Part shown: one piece after another, positions 44,166-54,455 of the stretch
Numbering within the stretch: the stretch's first letter is position 1
Layout: the number at the start of each line of letters is the position of its first letter
Origin: Symsagittifera roscoffensis
Lineage: Eukaryota > Xenacoelomorpha > Acoela > Convolutidae
Direction of reading: 5' to 3'
Assembly: GCF_963678635.1 (NCBI RefSeq)
Contig: NC_087062.1
Location: 84,654,012 to 84,718,011 of the forward strand
DNA: 64,000 nt
Notes under the pieces: model-generated
What the model saw: only the letters and a program-made list of their open reading frames with translations
Databases searched by the model: none
Told to the model about the DNA's origin: nothing
Made by a program: the position numbers and the translations under genes

Positions 44166-47100
44166 ATCAATTTCAAGATCTGGTGGTTGAAATTCTTTAT
44201 TTTTTGGACTCTCTAAGAGAAATGGGATTGTCCAAATTTTTTCTCTTGGTTGTTTTTTTTGTATATTTTGATAAATATGTTTTGTGTTTGAGCATTGTAT
44301 TTCATCTTTTTTATCGGGTTTAATTACTGTGTAAATTTCGTTTACTTCTTGTGTAGTTTGTGTATTATCAATGGGTCCAATATAGTAATTGTGGAGGAGC
44401 TCCAATTGATTTTCATATATATGTGAAGTGAAAGGTTGTTGATATATGATAGGTTCATAGTCGTTTTTGACTGTTATCATATTTACTGAGATGGTATTAT
44501 CTGTATCACATTCTGTATCTGATGATTCACAATTTATATGATTTAGTTGTAATTCGTTACTTCCTGTATCATCAATACCTGGAGGGCTGAAGTTGTTTCC
44601 TCATTTGTTTGCACTTGATTTATGTGTCTTCGATGTTTTGGTGTGCTACTTCTGTATCGATGTTTAGAATCGGGATAACGGTTATTATTCCTATGTGGTG
44701 ACTGGGAATAATTTCTGTATCGATTATTGTAACTTGAGTTTCGATTTTGTGAATTATTTCGTGATCTGTTTTGATAATTGTCATTTGATCTGTGATAATT
44801 TGATTTATTATATGAATTATTCCTTGATCTCTTGTTTGAATAATTCTGATTTCGATTGTTTGAATAACTTCTATTTCTATAATGTGAATAGTTTCTATTT
44901 CTGTTGTATGATGAGTTTCGTGATTTATTCTTGAAATAGTGTCCATTCCTTGGGTTTGAATGGGAACTGGATGCAGAAACAAATTCTGTTGTGTTGGAAA
45001 TCGATCGTGAATAGTTATACCTATTTTGGTTATTTTGACTATTCGATCGACTGTATCTATTTTGTGAGAAATTTCGTGAATTTCTTCGTTCGGGCGATCT
45101 ACCTCTATAACTGGAGTTATATGGTGATTGATTTCTTGAATAATTTGAGTTACTTGGAAGTAGTTTTCCTGAACTGTGATTACTATATAAATTTTTGTTT
45201 GGTAGATTTTGGTCTTTTTTCATGTATTGATAGAATGATTTATTTGGTTCTTTGTGCTTTTGAGGTTTATTCTGATTGTCTTGTTGTTTTTGTCTAAATT
45301 CGGAAATACTGTGTCATTCTCGTCGGCAATAATTACACCATTTTTTGAAAGATGGTTTGCCTTTAAAATTTGGGTTTCTTTCATAGATGTTTAGTATTTC
45401 AGTGATTTTTTCAATCAGGTCTGTGTCTGATTCTTGTACATTATTTATATGTGTAGTATTTGTTTCAATTCGATTAACATATTGTAGTTTTAGATTTTCG
45501 GTTTCTTCGAGTTTCATTGTTATTTTTGCTTGTTCTAGTTTATCTACTTATTTTCTAAAATCTAAATCTGGTTCTCGAATTGAGGAAGGATGAGATGCTC
45601 GCTTTTTTATAGCTAATTTCCGTAATTGAGGTGTCAAGGTCGTCATTAAAATTTCTTTCATTTTTGTGTTTTTGTAGTCATGTGTATTAAGTGAATATGG
45701 CTTTCGAACTAGTGTTTCGATTCCTACTGCTAATTGTTTAATTGTTTCATTTGGTAGTCTGCTTATTTCGTTGCATAAAACTCTTTGGTGTTGTTTGTTT
45801 CTTTCAGAATCAAACATTTTTGAAAATTCTTGTGTGAATCTTTTTCAGTTTGATTTTATTTCTATGGGTAATACTGAAAACCATTTTTGAGCTGCGCCAT
45901 CTAATGTTGTTTGTATTAACGCTGTGCGTCTATGTATCCAATTTTGATGGAGTGGCGTATTAATTGGTTCAGGTCCTATATTTAAAATTAAATTTGCTGT
46001 TAATGCATTTAGGTAATCTTCTACAGAATATTCAGGGTCTGTTCCTGTGAATACCATCAGTGGTTTATTGGATGTTATTGATGATCCACCCATGAGGTAT
46101 GGGTTCATTGTCATCTGTAGTGATTCTGCGGCATTTGGCATTTGTGAAAAATTTGAAAGTTGATTTTTTGTTATTTCGTGTTGCTGAAGGTAATATGGAA
46201 GCGGTATTTCATTTTGCATTTGAGTTGGTTGATAAGAATGCATTAACATTGGGTTTTTTGGTTGTATTGGTTGAAAAGATTGTGTGTTAAATGGGTTTTG
46301 TATATGAATTTGTTGTGGATTTTGTATATCTGTTGGATTTTGTGGGTAATATTTCATATTTTGGGATGGTTGAGATTGTCGCGGTCTTTGTGTGCGATAT
46401 TCTTTAGTATATGGTGCAAAAATATCTGGTTGGTAGTGATCATCATCATCAGATGATAAGTAGTTTGTGTTACAAGGTGTATGTTGTTTATATTTATTCT
46501 GTTGAAAAAATGGGTAATTTTCACTATGATCCTGTGTAGGTTGTGGATTATCTGAAAGGTTTACTGAGTTGGTTGATGTTTTTGGGAGATTCCAATAATG
46601 TGAACATACGTGATTTAAATTTTGTGTATTTTTTCGGGGAGGTTGATTTGTTTTTGGTTGGTGAGCATAATTATAATTGTGTTCTGCAAAAGTGTTTCTT
46701 CTGAACGGTTTTCATGTTTTTGACGGTATTGTCATTGGTCTATAAGTTTGATAGTCCAAATGTGAATATTTTGGAGCAACCGAAGGTTTAACGGTTGATT
46801 GTAATGTTACTTGTGTTAGTAATGTATTTGTTTTTCTTGGTGTTGTCAGATTGGGATGTATTGGTGAAATACTTTGTTGTGTAGTTGTTGCTGTTGTTTG
46901 GACGATTTCTTCATTTATGGAGTGTGATGGTGTTTGAATATCTTGTTGTGTAAGATTTCTTGTTCCAATGAGATTTTCATTATGTATGACTGTTGAATTT
47001 AAGCTGTTATTTCGTGTTTCAGGTAAAAATGTATTATAATTTAATGGTGTTGGGTCAATGGTTAAGGGTATTACTTTTACATAATCTCTGTGGAAAGATA

Positions 47101-47878
47101 TTGTACTTATTGCTTGACTCGAGATATCTTGTGGAATATTCAGAAATGCTGGATGAGACCAATCAGGGTCCCAAACGTAATCTGATTGTTCTGAAAGGAC
47201 AGTGTCGTCATTGGTATTTTGAGGTCTGAAATTTTTTCTTGCCTGTGAAATTAAATCTAAATTGTGGGTGAAATAATCTATTATAAACCATGCTATAATC
47301 TTTTGTAAATCATGTTTAGTGTTTTGTGAGACATCAAAATTGGTGAAATTTTCGCGGATTATATGTAAAAATGTTGAAAATACTGTGATTTCATTTCTTA
47401 CTTTTGTATGTTTAGATGTTTCTGTTGGTGATATACTTTGAACTTCTGTTTTTTCCAATATAAATATTTAACTATATATTACTGCAAAAACTTCGTTAGT
47501 GAATATGGAGTTTGCTCTTTGTGAATTATAATATTGTATGCTTTTGATATATTCTATGAATACTTTTGAAAATTCTAATTCAATATCGTCTGTTTGAATT
47601 ACATATTTACGATGGGCTGTATTTGGTGTGCTAAATTCTATGGTGTAGATTCCGTATTGCTGTGTTAGATTAAATATGTCTTTCAAATAATGTTCAATAA
47701 TTTGTCTTTTGATTTTTACATCTGGGAATTCTACTTTGCATGGACTGATTCCTGGTTCAAACAAATTTACGAGTAAGTTTTTACAAAATCGTGTTTGTCC
47801 TCTATCATCGAGTGAACCTATAAGAAAAAGAAAAACTGTTTCTTCATCTGGACTTTCGTCACTTTGAGTGTGGCTCAT
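44166..47878 (-). pseudogene. Very long Gag with zinc knuckle and SR/NY-rich nucleocapsid
   Basis: A single reading frame can be followed from ATG 47878 (MSHTQSDESPDEE) with stops at 47468 (TAA), 46712, 45845 (TGA), 45548 (TAA) and 45314 (TGA). It shifts frame near 44590. Parts in order: a 136-codon N-terminal domain; a helical then Q/T/P-rich region; a capsid-like block FTGTDPEYSVEDYLNALTAN with AAQKWFSVLP; a knuckle CNYCRRE-stop-HSISEF in which the last cysteine is F; and a long R/S/N/Y repeat region (NRYSRSNSQNNQNRYNYS). About 1,200 codons is long for Gag. Copy 2 has TGG where copy 1 has TGA at 45847-45845. The N-terminal 136 codons could also be a separate protein. Confidence 0.8.
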
Positions 47879-48090
47879 TTTTTCGTTTGATGACTGTTAA
47901 TATATAACTATCAATGTGTCTAATTGGTTGATTCCATTTATACAGGTATACTGGTTTGTGTTTATATTGCTTTTTTGTTCTTCTTTTTCCTCTTTTTGAT
48001 GAATTTGAAGTTATTTCTGAGTCGGAAAAATATAATTGACTATGAATGGGACTAATGATTCTTTTATCTAATGATCTTTTTATCTAATGA

Positions 48091-48342
48091 TTATTTTATT
48101 TTGTACAGTTCGTCTAAACTGTTGGCTTCTGATTCAGAAAATGCGTTTCTATTTTTTGAAAATCTTTTTCGTGTGATTTGTCTTTGTTTGTTTATAATTT
48201 TTCTTTTTATTGTTTGTCGTTTTGTTCGAATGTATCCAACTGTTTGTGTATGTGGAGTGATTACAAGATCGTATTTTTGGTTATATATTTCACAATTGTG
48301 TAAAACGATTGTTTGTTTATTTCCTAAATTTTTGAATGACAT
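48091..48342 (-). CDS. Small basic leader ORF, 83 aa
   Basis: Starts at a true ATG (48342-48340). The middle is arginine/lysine-rich (RTKRQTIKRKIINKQRQITR then KRFSKNR) and is followed by an acidic, leucine-bearing tail (SESEANSLDELYKIK). A basic RNA-binding-like block with an acidic tail resembles regulatory proteins of complex retroviruses in layout only; there is no sequence evidence of homology. Copy 2 has a deletion here, so conservation cannot be tested in this window. Confidence 0.45.
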   Translation of the reverse strand: MSFKNLGNKQTIVLHNCEIYNQKYDLVITPHTQTVGYIRTKRQTIKRKIINKQRQITRKRFSKNRNAFSESEANSLDELYKIK

Positions 48343-48374
48343 AAGGTTTAGGATGAGGGATGCAAGAAGTTATT

Positions 48375-49258
48375 AGTGATTTTTATTTTCCTAGACTGTT
48401 AGTCCTTACGATTTTTTGGTTAGCTTAACCTGGGTCTTTTTGTTCAGGGTTGGAGAGAAAAGTATATCGTATAATTTTTTACTTTCTCGTGGCTAGTCTA
48501 AGTTAAGGTGTTAACTTACTTAATCTTACTTAGGGGTAGTGATTGTGTTCAAGGGTTGGAGAATAGTAAATCGATCCACAAGGTTCAGGTATAATTAGAA
48601 CGCAAGTAGTTCGTTAGATACTATTTTAAACTTACTAAGTCTAAGATCTATCCTGGGTCTGTTAAGAGGAGGGTTTAAGTGAAGGATGAATAACCGAAGT
48701 TCTTCACTGTTTAACTTAATTTGAATGGTTAGTTTTATTTAAAAATTTCTATTAGTCCTGGGTCTTTTGGAAAGGTTGGATAGTGAATCGACGTTTGAGG
48801 TCGTTAGACACTTGCTAAGTGGGTGGGGGAGAACAAAAGTGTTCTTTTTGATCCAAGGATAAGCCTTAAGGATCAGAACTAAAAATTAATGAGATAAAAT
48901 ATTTATTAAGATCCAAGGATAAGCCTTGATGATCTGGTTTAAAATTAAGTAAATTTAATTTTAAAATTGTTTAAATTTATTTAATAAAAAGATTTAGTTT
49001 TTTAATGATGTTAGTAAGTTTATGATTGCTGTTATGTTTAGGTGATGAAGCTGGAACAACAGGATGATTTATATATACTAACAATTTATTGTCATGCTAC
49101 TAATTTTTATTTTTGTTTTCAATAAATATTTTTCAAATATGTTTTGAATAATACTGCAGAAATTAGGAAAACGATCTGAGATCTTTTTATCAATCGTTAT
49201 TGTACATTAATAATTTTGCTTAGCGCCTGAAATGATCATGAAGATTTACTTCAAAATT
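48375..49258 (-). other. Leader of copy 1 with degenerate ~110-bp repeats
   Basis: No ORF. The phrase CCTGGGTCT..TTGG.AAGGTTGGA recurs near 48426, 48545 (partial), 48648 and 48750, and GATCCAAGGATAAGCCTT at 48859 and 48910. Repeats in the leader may serve packaging, enhancer or insulator roles; that is inference. Confidence 0.6.
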
Positions 49259-49492
49259 TTATGTTTGCAAATGAAAATCTAAATTCATTGCTAGTAAGAT
49301 TCTAAATATAAAAGTTTGTGTTGGCTTTTGCCTTACAACCATGAAACTAATTGGTAAGTTTCTATGTAGTCGTATATCGTCTCTTGTCCGAGATCTTTTT
49401 CCAATACCAGGTAGTTCTAGTATTGTGCGGAATATTGGCTCTGATCTATTGAGTCGTAGAGACATTTCAATTAAGTTATTATCGTGTAACAT
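49259..49492 (-). CDS. Conserved 77-aa ORF just after the primer-binding site
   Basis: True ATG at 49492-49490, 77 codons. Copy 2 has an ORF of exactly 77 codons at the same place (54937-55170). Shared features are NLIEMSL.LN...PIF.TI near the N-terminus, I.R.KP...Y.FR in the middle (VRQKPTQTFIFR here) and FHL.T at the very end. Conservation of length, ends and residues in two diverged copies argues for selection on the protein. No known family recognised; the middle is basic (GKRSRTRDDIRLHR). Confidence 0.75.
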   Translation of the reverse strand: MLHDNNLIEMSLRLNRSEPIFRTILELPGIGKRSRTRDDIRLHRNLPISFMVVRQKPTQTFIFRILLAMNLDFHLQT

Positions 49493-49560
49493 TTTGAAAA
49501 TGTTTTGTCTAATTTCTAATCTATTTTTGGTTTATTCTAAGCTATTAAGGTCTTATTCGA

Positions 49561-49577
49561 GACTTATGGTCGCACCA
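49561..49577 (-). promoter_or_regulatory. Primer-binding site of copy 1
   Basis: The minus strand reads TGGTGCGACCATAAGTC two bases after the LTR. Copy 2 has TGGTGCGACCAAAAG at the same position, so the first 11 bases are invariant. The cognate tRNA was not assigned. Confidence 0.8.
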
Positions 49578-49579
49578 GA

Positions 49580-49981
49580 TGAGTTATAACTGAAGGTGGT
49601 TAACTCATAGAGTAATTTCGGATAGGGTACACCGTCTGCTCGTCACGCTATCTTATTTTCGGCCGGATAGATTCGTGCAACTTCTTAGTCTAATACCGAT
49701 CCTAATCTTACTCTTATATCTACTAGTCTCAGGGTGTTTAACTAGTCTCTGCTAGGCTCAATAGATCTAGAGTATACTGGCTTATTGCGGCAGCTGAAGT
49801 TCTCTTGGAGAGGCAAAAGTTAAATTCAAATCTCTCTGGTGCTGAAATTACAAGTAATTTCAGCACTTACAAATAAGTGGGTTGTTAGTTGGATGGATTA
49901 TGATTGGTTAATATTAAATATTTTACAGTGGTAAAATATCTAATTTATCCAATAATAAAATGTAGTTTAGATCAGGTTCCA
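49580..49981 (-). repeat. 5' LTR of copy 1
   Basis: 402 bp, TGGAACCTGATC at the start and TAACTCA at the end (minus strand). It contains a strong palindrome around GAAATTACTTGTAATTTC. Homologous to 54456-54847 at lower identity. Confidence 0.9.
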
Positions 49982-50945
49982 TTGTTTTAATTTTAAGGTT
50001 TTTAACGTAAAATCAGCTACCACAAATAATTATTGGAAAGTGTCGAGTCATATATCAATTTGAAATCTTTTCATCCGTGATTCAAAAGACTTTCGTTTTT
50101 TTTTTCGTTTTTTTTTCTTCATTTTCCACAAAATTGTTTTTTTCAACTTCCCATTTTCACTAGGACTTCCGACTATGCCTATGTCTAGAAATTAGGTTAT
50201 TTTTTAAGTCTATGGTCGGAACATTATGTGCTACTTGCACAGTAGCCGGTTATCATCGCTTAACATTATTATGATCTGAAGAAATTTAAAAGAAATTTTT
50301 CTACAAGGGAAAAGACCAACATGCCAACTTTGAGACAATTCATGGAAAACTGCTGATATAACTTTGGTCAAATGATAATTGTTTTCACCTTCGCATGTGG
50401 GGAGGAAGTTTGTATCTTGGTATTTTGGTATTTTATTGTTTTTTTTCTTTCTCGGTGCTTTCCGCGAAAAATCAGGAAACACAAATAAGTATCGGAATGG
50501 ACACGAAGATATATCATCTTAAAGCACTTTCAGTCTTAATTCGAACAACATTTTAGAACTTTCCAAAAATTTCCCCGTTGTCGTGAAAAATTGGTTTGAA
50601 ATTTTTGATTTTTATCTAATTTTGAGCGATTGAAGGCTTCTTATGAAAGGATAAGCTATTAAATCAAAAACGAAAATATTTTGTGACAATTTAGCGCCTT
50701 TTTTGGGTTAAAAATATCAAAAACTCAAAAGTTTCTTAAAAAATGTTGAGAAAAAATCGAAATGTTGTTTTGTTATTTTTTACTTTCAGACCAAATTTCA
50801 ACAAAACTGTTTCCCAAATTGCGTGCTTCAAATTCAATTTGAATACTTCAAGGATTATATTTCAATTTCCTCGAGATTTTATCATCACATCACGTGCAAT
50901 TCAAAATTAAATTGAAAAACATACCATGAATATATTTTTATTCAT
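49982..50945. other. Gene-free flank with a SINE-like fragment
   Basis: Mostly A/T-rich without ORFs. At about 50215-50335 a fragment (TAGCCGGTTATCATCG, then AAGGGAAAAGACCAACATG) is an inverted partial copy of the repeat at 50950-51245. Confidence 0.5.
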
Positions 50946-50949
50946 TTTT

Positions 50950-51250
50950 GTAAAAGTATGGTCGGATCATTCTGTACTACTGTGGGGAGCGGTGGTGAAG
51001 TGGCTACGTCTCCACCTATCAATCGAAAAGTCGGATGTTTGATGTCCACCGTGATCTTTGCTCGTTGCTTGAGTATGAGGCAACAATACCCAGCCCAGAG
51101 AAATACCCAAGAAAATTGAATGTAGTTCTTACCAGGGGCACAACAGCGGCTCGCCGTGATGAGCTGTACAGCTCGCATGTTGGTCCTTTCCCTCGTGAAT
51201 GAATGTTTGTTCCTAAAGTACTTTCACAGCGACCGGCTATCCTTGTGTAT
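50950..51250 (+). mobile_element. Probable tRNA-derived SINE
   Basis: The head has an A-box-like GTGGTGAAGTGGCTACG and a degenerate B box GGATGTTTGATGTCC at the right spacing. A non-tRNA body follows (TGAGGCAACAATACCCAGCC...). A partial inverted copy lies at 50215-50335. The minus-strand frame 50942-51178 is a shadow of this repeat. Confidence 0.6.
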
Positions 51251-51258
51251 AGCTTGTT

Positions 51259-51896
51259 ACTTTCCGGTTGTGGATAATATTGCGTAATCTTATAAGAACA
51301 AGATTGAAAAAAAAAATTAAATGGTGTTGCGAATTACTAATGAGAACGCAATTGATCTTCATACTCTGCATCATAAAATTATGCATTTATCCGCAGAAGC
51401 GGATCTAGGTTTTTCTCGAGGGGGTGGTCGGATTTTCGAGAAAAAAAATTGTAAAATTGGATTAGACCCCCCTCTCAGGGATTTGACCCCCTGCCGACCC
51501 CTTGCTATACTAATTTTGAGGGATGGGCTTGGAGCACGCCAAAAAAAACGCATTTTTTTTAATCGAAATTTTCCAAAACGTTTCGGTTGTGGATATTATT
51601 GCGTATTCTTATAAGAACAAGATTGAAAAAAAATTAAATGGTGTTGCGAATTACTAATGAGAACGCAATTGATCTTCATACTCTGCATCATAAAATTATG
51701 CATTTAGCCGCAGAAGCGGATCTAGATTTTTCTCGAGGGGGTGGTCGGATTTTCGAGAAAAAAAATCGCAAAATTGGATTAGACCCCCCTCTCAGGGATT
51801 TGACCCCCTGCCGACCCCCTGCTATACTAACTTTGAGGGAGTGGGCTTGGATCGCGCCAAAAAAAACGCATTTTTTAAATCGAAATTTTCCAAAAC
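51259..51896 (+). repeat. 317-bp tandem duplication including a MITE head
   Basis: CGGTTGTGGATAATATTGCG at 51259 and CGGTTGTGGATATTATTGCG near 51583 start two copies offset by about 317 bp. Each contains the MITE left end (CGGATCTAG, TTTTCTCGAGGGGGTGG). The two plus-strand frames starting VLRITNENAID are products of the duplication, not genes. Confidence 0.85.
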
Positions 51897-52070
51897 GCCT
51901 AAAAAGTGCCTAAATTTTGAAAGTTTGCAAAAAGTTTGGTCAAATTGGGGTCTTTATAATGGTTTGGAAGAGCTCAGAAAATCAATTTGGTCGACCTAAA
52001 AACAAGGCGACAAAACTTTCAGATTTTTCTTTGAAAATCCGCCCCCTCGAGAAATTTTTATCCGCGCCTG
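51394..52070. mobile_element. MITE of the CAGGGGCGGATYTAGG family with duplicated head
   Basis: Left ends at about 51394 and 51711 (GCAGAAGCGGATCTAGR) and one right end at about 52030-52070 (CCGCCCCCTCGAGAAATTTT then ATCCGCGCCTG). The body shares phrases with 7938-8366. Confidence 0.7.
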
Positions 52071-52454
52071 ATTATAGATGCCAGTTTAAAATTTTAAATA
52101 GATTTCTGTTGGATTATAATCATCTTTTTTGAACCAAAATATTATGATCCATTTTCCTTCGAATTTTTTCGATTTTTTTCTCCAAACAATTCCATGATAT
52201 CAATTTTTTTATTTGCAAAACCCTTTATAAACTATTGTTTAATGCAGAAAAAAATTTTTTATCTGTTTGTTGCGCTTTTTTTTTGCAAAATTTTGACGAA
52301 TCGCACAGAAATTTTAAATTAAATATTAAGAGCAAGCATGAAACAAAAAAGAAAGTCGTTTTTTTCACAAATCATTTTTTCCGGCTGTTTTTTGTTGTGT
52401 TTCTGCTTACATCGCCCCCCCCCCTCCCCAGTTCAAACTTTAACCCTCTCCCCC

Positions 52455-52658
52455 TCCGGCTGCTCTTTATCCTTTTCCCGCACCTCACACAAGCATCAAT
52501 TTTATAGTCTAGCGAGTGGTTTTACAAGGTTTTTATGATAAGACCCAATCTGTTTGTAATGGGCTAATTTTTCTGCATGTCAATTTTCATGACAATTGTA
52601 CAATGTAGACAGTAATTTTAATCAAAAAAAATTGCAGGTGGGGGGAAGGAAAAAGAAC
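52455..52658. mobile_element. Short relative of the hAT-type GGCTC MITE
   Basis: Shares ATTTTATAGTCTAGCGAGTG and TTTTACAAGG with the element at 2836-3239 and ends GCAGGTGGGGGGAAGGAAAA then AGAACC. Shorter, with an internal deletion. Confidence 0.65.
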
Positions 52659-52837
52659 CCCCCTGAATGTTTTAAAACTGAACGGGGTGTTATTCAGCGT
52701 GAACTCCACACCTTTACCCCCTCCATTTTAACACCACCCCCCCCCCCCCCCAAAAAAAAAATTAATTTCCGATTACCCACGCTCAGTAAACTCGGGGAGG
52801 GATGTTTGCAGGGTGGGTTGGGGGGCGGGGGGTTGGT

Positions 52838-53255
52838 TAAACTGGGGCGAGGAAACTGGGGGAAGGGGGGAGGGGTTGCAAACTGGGTGGGGAGAGGAGA
52901 ACTGGGGGAAGAGGGGAGGGGTTGCAAACTGGGTGGGGAGAGGAGAACTGGGGGAAGGGGGAGGGTTTGCAAACTGGGTGGGGTGAGGAGAACTGGGGGA
53001 AGGGGGGAGGGTTTGCAAACTGGGTGGGGAGAGGAGAGCTGGGGGAAGAGGGGGGGGGGAGGGGTTGCAAACTGGGTGGGGAGAGGAGAACTGGGGGAAG
53101 GGGGGAGGGGTTGCAAACTGGGTGGGGAGAGGAGAACTGGGGGAAGGGGGGAGGGTTTGCAAACTGGGTGGGGAGAGGAGAGCGGGGGGAAGAGGTGAGG
53201 GGTGGCAAACTGGGTGGGGAGAGGAGAACTGGGGGGAGGGGGAGGGCTACACTGA
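52838..53255. repeat. G-rich minisatellite, ~46-bp unit, about nine copies
   Basis: The unit is approximately AACTGGGTGGGGAGAGGAGA, ACTGGGGGAAGGGGGGAGGG, GTTGCA. Units differ by the length of G runs and G/T at one position. Because neither strand encodes stops in the unit, long frames appear on both strands (52596-53198, 52837-53373 and others); these are not genes. Each unit has four or more runs of at least three G and can form a G-quadruplex. Confidence 0.9.
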
Positions 53256-53399
53256 ACAGGGGCTTCTCAACGTAAACTGCGGAACGAAATGGGGAGGGAG
53301 GTTTAGAAGAAGTGGTGGAATTTACGTTGAGTCCCTCCAAAACCATCAATACCCCTACCCCCTGTTCGACCATTCAATCCCCCCGCCCAATTAAACATG

Positions 53400-54455
53400 G
53401 GGGGAGAGGGATGGTGGAATGTGCAAATGACAATAGTAAAAGTGGGCAATAGTATGAATTACTTAAATGAAATATTAAACTGTCAAATTAAAAAGTAACA
53501 AACTTTTAACTTTTGGCAAAACTTTTCAACGATGATTAATTTCTAAAAATTTTTTATCAGACATTGATCAAGGCATATATAAATATGCGATACAGAAAAA
53601 TAATTAGGATTTTTCAGCGTTTTTGAATCATGAGGGAAAAAAATCTAACATAACTGTATCCAGGACTTCTTTAAGCACACCAAAAAAAAATTCGCACAAA
53701 ATTTGATTTGCGGTTGAAAAAAAATCTTCGAAAAAATTTTGGGGACTATTTCAAAATTACTTGGAAAAATGTTTGTGTCGCCATCAAAAAGATTCTCGTC
53801 ATACAATTTCCATATATGGAAAATTATGATAGCATTTTTTTCAAACAACAAAAACTTCGTAAAAACTTATTGAAATCAAACAGCCGCAGAAATTAGTTGA
53901 ACGATTTTTCGAAATTGTTCGGAAATTAAAGCGTTTTTCCATACAATTGATGTATGGAATTGTATGATAGGCATTTTCGGTGTATGGAGGCGTCTCAATT
54001 GTGGGCAAAAGTTCCCCTCAAGTTTCTAAATTGCTTTTCTTAATTATTTATAATCAGGTAGTAAGTGCTTGTCATACCTTTTTCATGTATGCAAGTTGTA
54101 ATGAAACATTTTTCCATAGAGTTCATGCTTAGAAATGTATTATTAACAAGTTTCTTGTAAAGAATTGGATGCCAATTTTTTTAGGCTCAAATAAAGCATT
54201 GTGGCTTCGTGGCGCACGGTAGTGATGTTGCAAAATGCAATATGCAAGTAAATCAAAGCTTAATGGGCGCTGGTTTTATCGGTTTTTGTCAACTCAAAAG
54301 TGAACCTACCGTATAAGCATCCAGACTTTTAAATTAAAAGTTTATAAAATTGCATTAAAAATTCTATTTTGTTCTATAACGCAAACCAGACTAAATTCAC
54401 ACAAAAAATTTATAAAAAAATTAGCAAATGTGCCAAATGCTGTGTGCGAACTAAG
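53400..54455. other. Gene-free stretch with small palindromes
   Basis: No ORF supported. Palindromes related to the TGCTTGTCATACAA MITEs occur near 53794-53830, 53938-53975 and 54069. Confidence 0.5.

Larger units (their letters stand above)
30675..49981 (-). mobile_element. Complex env-bearing Ty3/gypsy-type LTR element, copy 1 (19.3 kb)
   Basis: The two LTRs (30675-31078, 49580-49981) enclose gag, protease, RT, RNase H, integrase, an envelope-like gene and at least five further ORFs, all on the minus strand. The protease-RT-RNase H-integrase order and RT motifs place pol in Ty3/gypsy (Metaviridae). At 19.3 kb it is more than twice the usual gypsy size of 5-9 kb. Both LTR ends are TG...CA, but the flanks (TGTGT left, TTGTT right) show no matching target duplication. 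At least twelve in-frame stops and several frameshifts disable gag-pol. Confidence 0.9.

Noticed and set aside
40611-46714. Alternative nuclear code with TGA as tryptophan
   Set aside because: TGG is used in the same genes, copy 2 has TGG at the comparable site, and TAA and TAG lesions also occur.
30660-49990. Target-site duplication of copy 1
   Set aside because: The flanking 5-mers (TGTGT and TTGTT) do not match, so no duplication is claimed.
51321-51913. Two paralogous small genes starting with the same residues
   Set aside because: They are the two units of a tandem duplication and run through MITE sequence.
52596-53394. Long glycine- and proline-rich ORFs up to 200 aa on both strands
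   Set aside because: They are stop-free readings of a tandem repeat, open in several frames on both strands.
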